The position numbers were made by a program, and so were the translations under genes. The notes under the pieces are model-generated. The model searched no databases and was not told the origin of the DNA. It worked only from the letters and a program-made list of their open reading frames with translations. Positions 59,330 to 64,000 of a DNA stretch of 64,000 nt are shown here, piece by piece. The stretch is taken from the NCBI RefSeq assembly GCF_003573695.1, contig NC_039359.1, forward strand, positions 87,958,566 through 88,022,565, given 5' to 3'. This DNA comes from Papaver somniferum (lineage: Eukaryota > Streptophyta > Magnoliopsida > Ranunculales > Papaveraceae). The stretch's first letter is position 1. Each line of letters begins with the position of its first letter.

Positions 59330-59564
59330 GTTTTTCTTCTTTATCTTCTCTAACTTTACTCTCTCAATAATTCTACTTCTTTAGCTTAATCATTTCACTA
59401 ATGATTTCACTAATCATTACTCAAAATTAATCAGGAGGGTAGTTTAGGTATTAATATAAATATCTAGATAAGGGGTGACCTAGATTTACTTCTAAATGTC
59501 TTACTAAAAATAAACCCATGGTCCCCAATAAAATCATGGTCCCCAAAAAATCGTTCCAAAAATA

Positions 59565-59861
59565 ATATTGGTTTCTCGATTTAAAAAGAAAAAGCATTCA
59601 ATTTGATAATAAACCCACTAACAACATATGGTTCCTACCGGGGAAGTAGTAAACGCCAACGGACGGACAGTTTCCATCCGGAAAGTGTCAACTCCGTGTG
59701 GGTGCGTAAGGCCTAAATATGTGGTTTTCCGGAGAACATTTTTTTAACTCTCACATATTGACGATGCATTCGGGCTTATAACATTGACACAAAAAATTTA
59801 ATGTAAGATTTTTATCAAATAAACTTATGGAACCCATTCGTTAGCATTTACAAAAGTAACC
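59565..59861. other. Short spacer between two TIR elements, nothing recognised
   Basis: Non-coding, with GGACGGACAGTTTCCATCCG and similar short inverted words near 59660-59690. No element boundary was recognised. Confidence 0.4.
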
Positions 59862-60476
59862 CGTTATAGGGGCGGCATGGTTTATTAGAGGGGCGGCATT
59901 CTAATAGGACAAAATGGTCATTACATGATCATTCAAGGTATCCCTTATCAAAAAAAACTGAAAATGACAAATTAACCCTCATTATTGATAACCTAGTTTA
60001 GTGATGATAATCAAGTTTAGTTTTCTTGATTAATATCACTTATATTAACTCTAAATCAAAACCAAAATCAGATTTTTAGAGTTAAAAAACAAAAAAAGTT
60101 TAGAGGAGAAGAAAAAGAAAAACTTATATGATATTTGTGAAACTTGTGAAACCCTAGATTTTGATTCACTCAACCAAAATGAGTGATTCCAGTTGCAAAT
60201 TTGAGATGGGTGAATCTCTATATGATAGAGAAAACAAGTACTACATACCTCTTGACGGAGATCCTGATATGGAGTATTTGTTAGATGGTAGAGATGTTTT
60301 AACCCAAGATGAATGTAAATCTCAACCAATTGAAGAAATTAACCAAGAAAGTGAAGAACCCATCACTGAAAATGATCAGGTATACTTCTAAACTAGTTCC
60401 CATTAGCTTTTTGTTGCTCAAAATTATCTAAAGTACTAAAAGAATCAAATTTTTAAAAATTTGATTAGAACATACG
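59862..60476 (+). mobile_element. 5' end of a second, related TIR element, cut by an LTR
   Basis: The left end has the doubled motif AGGGGCGGCATGGTTTATTA, followed by GAGGGGCGGCATTCTAATAG. It resembles in layout the doubled GGGACCATGGTTT...ATTAGG of the element at 57881. An exon follows at 60179-60379, about 310 bp inside, as in the first element (about 230 bp). The remainder is cut at 60477 by the long LTR, so the other end and any transposase would lie beyond that insertion, outside this window. Confidence 0.55.
60179..60379 (+). CDS. Exon 1 of the second TIR-element protein (67 codons, acidic)
   Basis: It starts MSDSSCKFEMGESLYDREN. IPLDGDPDMEYLLDGRDVLT corresponds to NDPDMSYFLDGDCILPQ of the exon at 59096-59329, and both end with an acidic Gln/Glu stretch and CAG before GTATRCTTC. 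I chose the ATG at 60179 because no in-frame ATG lies upstream. Unspliced, it would stop at 60391. Downstream exons are outside or lost. Its function is not recognised; conservation between two elements with different ends suggests it once was part of a real transposon protein. Confidence 0.55.
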
Positions 60477-60833
60477 TGTAAGGACCCTCAAGGACGTCAA
60501 CGCTATTTGACCGGTTTGGCAATAGTTAAGAGACGATTTAGTCGATAATGACTCGATTAGCTAATATAGATTTTAATTAATAGGAATTAATCTAACAACG
60601 GACTAGATACGAAATTAGTACTAGTAGATAGAACTCGAAAAGTTATGCGTATTGGGCTACTCGAACATGTCAATCAGATACTGGACGAAGAAGATATCAA
60701 TGGATAAATATGAAGGGCAAAATAGTCTTTTATCCTTTGGACCGACCTTGGCTTCCCTTATCAAATGTGGTTCGTCCCTTAGTGTTTTCCTTGGTCTTAT
60801 CTCCACCGATCGAAGAGAAATCTGTTTTCTCTT

Positions 60834-60905
60834 ATCCCTTCTTCTTTCTTCTTTTTCTTCTTCTCTCTGCTTCTCTTCTCTTTCTTCTTTCTTGTTCTTC
60901 TTCTG
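60834..60905 (+). repeat. CTT/TTCTTC pyrimidine tract in the long LTR
   Basis: About 70 bases almost purely C and T, followed by GCTGAAGATCGAGAGACG. In plant genes and LTRs such tracts are common just downstream of transcription starts, so this may mark the R/U5 leader. No TATA box was placed. Confidence 0.7.
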
Positions 60906-62469
60906 CTGAAGATCGAGAGACGAAATTAAGGTGTGATTGAGAGAATCAAATCGTGAGGATCTATAAAGGAATGAGGATTGGATGATTATGCTAATTATGA
61001 AGAAGAAGATGGTATCGTTGTGATCTGTAATGAAGAAAAGAAACGTGAAAGTTAGGGTTCGTGAGTTGATTGAGGATTTGTGAGAAATTGATGATGAAAT
61101 CGAGCAGTAGATGATGGGGTTTCATTATTATAACAAGGAAGAAGAATTATCAATTGCTCTTAGTGGATTCAGTGATGAATCGAAGATCTAAGGTTTGTAA
61201 CAAAAACTCAGAGAAGCTACGGAAGATGAAATTTAAGATGAAGGAGATGATGTTTGAGAAAAATAGAAGATGGGTTTGATTGTTTTGATGAAGAATCATT
61301 GAGTTAGGGTTGTAAGAAATTCAGAGAAGTCACAGATGATGAATTTGAGGATTTGACGGATTGGAGATGGGTTTCTGATTGATTTGAAGATTGAGATTTG
61401 AGATAGAGATTCTGAGATGAAATCGAGTATTAGGATTTCAGGCGCAAACTGATAAAACAGATGTAATTGTAGAAGTAGAAAAAGGGTATCCAGCGCTGAT
61501 TGGAATTATGTTGAGTTAGCAGAGAGGATTGTCTAGCCATATGAGTTTTGGATTTCATTTGAGGTAATCATCTTATCTTTTGAATGGATTGATTTTCAGT
61601 TACTATGATGTGATGTTGGGTCTAGATTTATTGAAGTAGTTTTTGTATTAAAGAATAGAATGGTTGGAGATTGAATATGAAGTTGGATTGTGAACGAACT
61701 TGTAATGGGAGATCTAATTGTTACAGTTGATACTTGATGGTGGAATTCAGTTGGATAGAAGTCTTGTTGTTGAAGTTCATGGAACTGTGATTACAGCTAT
61801 GGTGATGTTGTTGTGTATCTGTGTTTGCACGTGTTGAGAGTTGAGTTCTTGGTGAGCTGTATTAGTGCAGGTTGAGTTAAGAGACAGTCTGTCTAGGTGC
61901 AAGAGAGGTTTAAGTCTGGGTGTGTGAAATTGGAAATGGGAATTGGTAATGTAATTTGAATTAGAAGTGAATATGAATAGTTGTGATACAACTACTAGTG
62001 AAGGCAGTGTGTGCAGGGTATGTATTTGTGTAATGGCAATTGAAGGTTGAGTTGGTATTTGCAGTTGTGGAGGTTATATGAGTGAGTAGCTGCTATTGAC
62101 AGTTGATAAGGGATTTGCAGTTTATGAGATTGGTATTGATGTTGCTGAACTGGTGGAGATGAGATGTTAGGATTATATTTAAATATCGGTTGGAGTTGTA
62201 TGTGCGGATAGCAATTCCGTAAGAAGGGTTAAACCTGCAGTTAAGAGTTTTGAGTAGAGTTGAAGGCTTGCAGCTACTGCAGTTGCAGGTAAGCTGTATT
62301 GTTGTAAATCACTTTTGGATTCTCAATTTAAATGTATGGATTATCTGTGTATTGATCAAATTATAGAATCAGGTTGTATATGTTCTTGTAGCTGCAATAG
62401 AATTAGCCTATTAGTCATCCCAGTCAGTGTCTGACTTAGCTGACTCAGTTAATCTGAATGAGTTGAATC

Positions 62470-62612
62470 GCATTGACCCAATGAGTTACCTGTCTTGACC
62501 CGAGTTGACTCAGTTGACCGATTTAGACTTTTAACTTTGACTATTTGACCCTAGACTTTGACCTTTACCTTGGACGTTGACTTTTAGTCGACCTGTTGAC
62601 CGTTAGTTGACT
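62470..62612 (+). promoter_or_regulatory. Cluster of about ten W-box-like TTGACC/TTGACT motifs
   Basis: TTGACC or TTGACT occurs at about 62473, 62495, 62504, 62513, 62537, 62545, 62558, 62577 (TTGACT after GGACG), 62595 and 62607, all on the plus strand. WRKY factors bind TTGACY. The cluster lies in the 3' half of the LTR. Confidence 0.7.
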
Positions 62613-63232
62613 CAGATGGAATGGACCTTAGTTTAATGGGCTTGTTTAGTTGGACTTGGGTTTAGGTTTAATGTTCCCATTTTGATGTATTGGACCCTTA
62701 TGGTCTGATTTAGCCTTTGGCTTATTCTACAAAGTTGTAGATACTTATAAGACCTATCTAATGGACTATAGAGCCAACCTAATTCAATTAGTAAACCTTA
62801 GCTATGCTAAAGATAGATAAATAAAAGATGTAGAACCTTAAATGGGCCTAGAATCATTAGAAAGACTTGTGTGATACTTGTGTGAGCCATTTTGGCTAGA
62901 TTCTTAGACTTCTTGTGTGATTAACAGTTAGTCTATATTAACAACGATCGATTCAAAGGATGAACCAGTGGATCGTGGATCTCGAGGTAGGCGTGGCATC
63001 AAAAGAGGTGGGAATACATTTGACTCTTTGGTAACCATTATTGTTTTCCTTTACAAAAGTTTATGTTTAACAACTCATGTATTTCTGTTTGTGCGTTCTG
63101 TGCATTGTTTAACTTGTTTTACGATAATTCTGTTGATTCTGTTAATCTGTCCATGGTTTGGAAAGGACCTGTAATGTGTTTTGGTCAATATGAATTGTTA
63201 TGGGAAATAAGAATTTCCACGTGTGGTATATA

Positions 63233-63600
63233 GGATACGCTCCTTCACATTTATACCTAGAGCTTTTATGATATATTGGTCGACAGTTTGCGAGTTCCGA
63301 ATTGTCGACATCCATATTTACTATTAGGTGTGGATTTGTGAGTTTGGAATTGCACAACCATAGTATACATTGTTTGAAGAAGGAGTTTGTCCATATAAAT
63401 GTTTGTTTACTTCTATGAGGATATGCTCCTTCATATTTATACCTACATGAATTCAGCTTTTATGCTTATATCGGCCGAAAGTTTGCGAGTTCGGAATTGT
63501 CGACATCCATATTTACGATTAGGTGTGGATTTGCGAGTTCGGAATTGCACAACCATAGTATACATTGAAGAAAGAGCTTGTCCATATTCGTGTTTGTGTA
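63233..63600 (+). repeat. Two tandem copies of an approximately 186-bp unit inside the long LTR
   Basis: GGATACGCTCCTTCACATTT (63233) and GGATATGCTCCTTCATATTT (63419) each lead through GTTTGCGAGTTC, GAATTGTCGACATCCATATT, AGGTGTGGATTTG and AATTGCACAACCATAGTATA to TTTGTCCATAT-like text. Confidence 0.9.
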
Positions 63601-64000
63601 TCTCAGTGACTTGGTCACTATTTAATGTCTGGGAAAACATTATTGTTTTTCTTAATCTTGTTTATGATTACTTAGAAGTTAAATGTTAATTATTCCCACT
63701 TTCAGTTTTCAGAGACAGATCAGAGTTGCGCAGCGAAAGCCACAAGTGTTGACTCCGTTAATTAGTTAACTCCTGCTATGTTTATTATGTTGTTTATTGT
63801 ATCTGTAAACCAATTGACTATTGTATATGTATCATTTGAGAGAAGTTCATGTATATATATATTCTGAGCGGGGTTAGTTTTGGGATAAATTGTGTAGCAG
63901 ATTTCTTAATTGAACGTTTAAGTATTTGAATTAGATTCATAGTGCCTCTTTATTTAGTTAATCTCTTTGATTAGTCAGCTGCTAGCTTAGGGGGCGCTAC

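Larger units (their letters stand above)
57881..59556 (-). mobile_element. Non-autonomous TIR element with a conserved first exon and an AGTTCGGTTA repeat array
   Basis: 1,676 bp with inverted ends of about 50-55 bp: GAATGATTTTTTAGGGACCA against GAACGATTTTTTGGGGACCA. Each holds a doubled GGGACCATG motif. It is flanked by the perfect 8-bp duplication CAAAAATA (57873-57880, 59557-59564). Near its right end lies a minus-strand exon (59096-59329) with a splice donor. Its middle holds about 20 copies of AGTTCGGTTA in both orientations, and its left part a CCACCA-rich tract. No transposase is present, so it is a deletion derivative. An 8-bp duplication favours hAT, but the ends do not decide the superfamily. 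Confidence 0.85.
60477..64000 (+). repeat. Very long LTR of a gypsy-type retrotransposon (runs off the window)
   Basis: It begins TGTAAGGACCCTCAAGGACG after the truncated TIR element and runs for at least 3,524 bp to the window end (TAGCTTAGGGGGCGCTAC). The end form AGG(G)GCGCTACA just before a primer-binding site is usual for long-LTR chromoviruses, so the LTR probably ends within a few bases of the window edge. Inside are a pyrimidine tract (60834-60905), many short Met-poor frames without homology, a TTGACY cluster (62470-62612) and an approximate 186-bp tandem duplication (63233-63600). No coding domain is present, as expected for an LTR. Confidence 0.75.

Noticed and set aside
60652..60940. 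Ser/Leu-rich frames over the pyrimidine tract
   Set aside because: Two overlapping frames result from base composition of the CTT tract.
62968..63174. A small membrane protein in the long LTR (MDRGSRGRRG...)
   Set aside because: No homology recognised, and it lies in a region explained as an LTR; chance frame likely.

Overview
This is a plant nuclear window: AT-rich, intron-containing genes inside dense, nested transposable elements. It looks like a eudicot. The transposon flavour would fit Papaveraceae/Ranunculales, but that is an impression and not something the sequence proves. No rRNA, tRNA, CRISPR or bacterial features were seen.

Only two host genes look intact, lying tail to tail at 25.2-34.7 kb. 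One (+, 10 exons, 434 codons) is a mitochondrial 3-hydroxyisobutyryl-CoA hydrolase-like protein of the crotonase fold. The other (-, 9 exons, 422 codons) is the 26S proteasome ATPase RPT6. Both exon models sum to an open frame. Both genes have thrown off broken copies: a fragment of the hydrolase gene lies at 1-930, and the 5' end of RPT6 (exon 1, intron 1, upstream DNA) is repeated at 36.2-37.4 and 37.8-38.6 kb.

Left arm (1-11.2 kb): hydrolase pseudogene fragment, a LINE RNase H scrap, and a repeat-rich unit with 11 near-palindromic 21-bp motifs. Then comes an F-box pseudogene split by a Ty1/copia element whose 5-bp target duplication can be read exactly, and a 765-bp TIR element full of inverted short repeats.

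Middle left (11.2-24.6 kb): a decayed short-LTR copia element is broken by a non-autonomous Ty3/gypsy-type element in the arrangement LTR-internal-LTR-truncated internal. Its first LTR holds a 2.4-kb LTR-like element (solo LTR) with its own 5-bp duplication. This gives a three-level insertion history.

Middle right (34.7-51.3 kb): the RPT6 partial duplications, GAGTCA-rich elements, two halves of a chromovirus-like gypsy element in opposite orientation, a truncated SIRE/Maximus-like copia end, two LINE fragments and a CpG-rich TIR element.

Right arm (51.4-64 kb): a full-length but decayed copia element with 154-bp LTRs and TATTC duplications lies beside a 1,676-bp TIR element. That TIR element carries a short exon whose protein resembles the first exon of a second, truncated element at 59.9-60.5 kb. 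The window ends inside a very long LTR (at least 3.5 kb) with a dense cluster of TTGACY motifs. The best candidates for something new are this TIR family with its conserved first exon and inverted-repeat arrays, and the recurrence of GTAYGCATAC-like arrays in LTRs of unrelated families.
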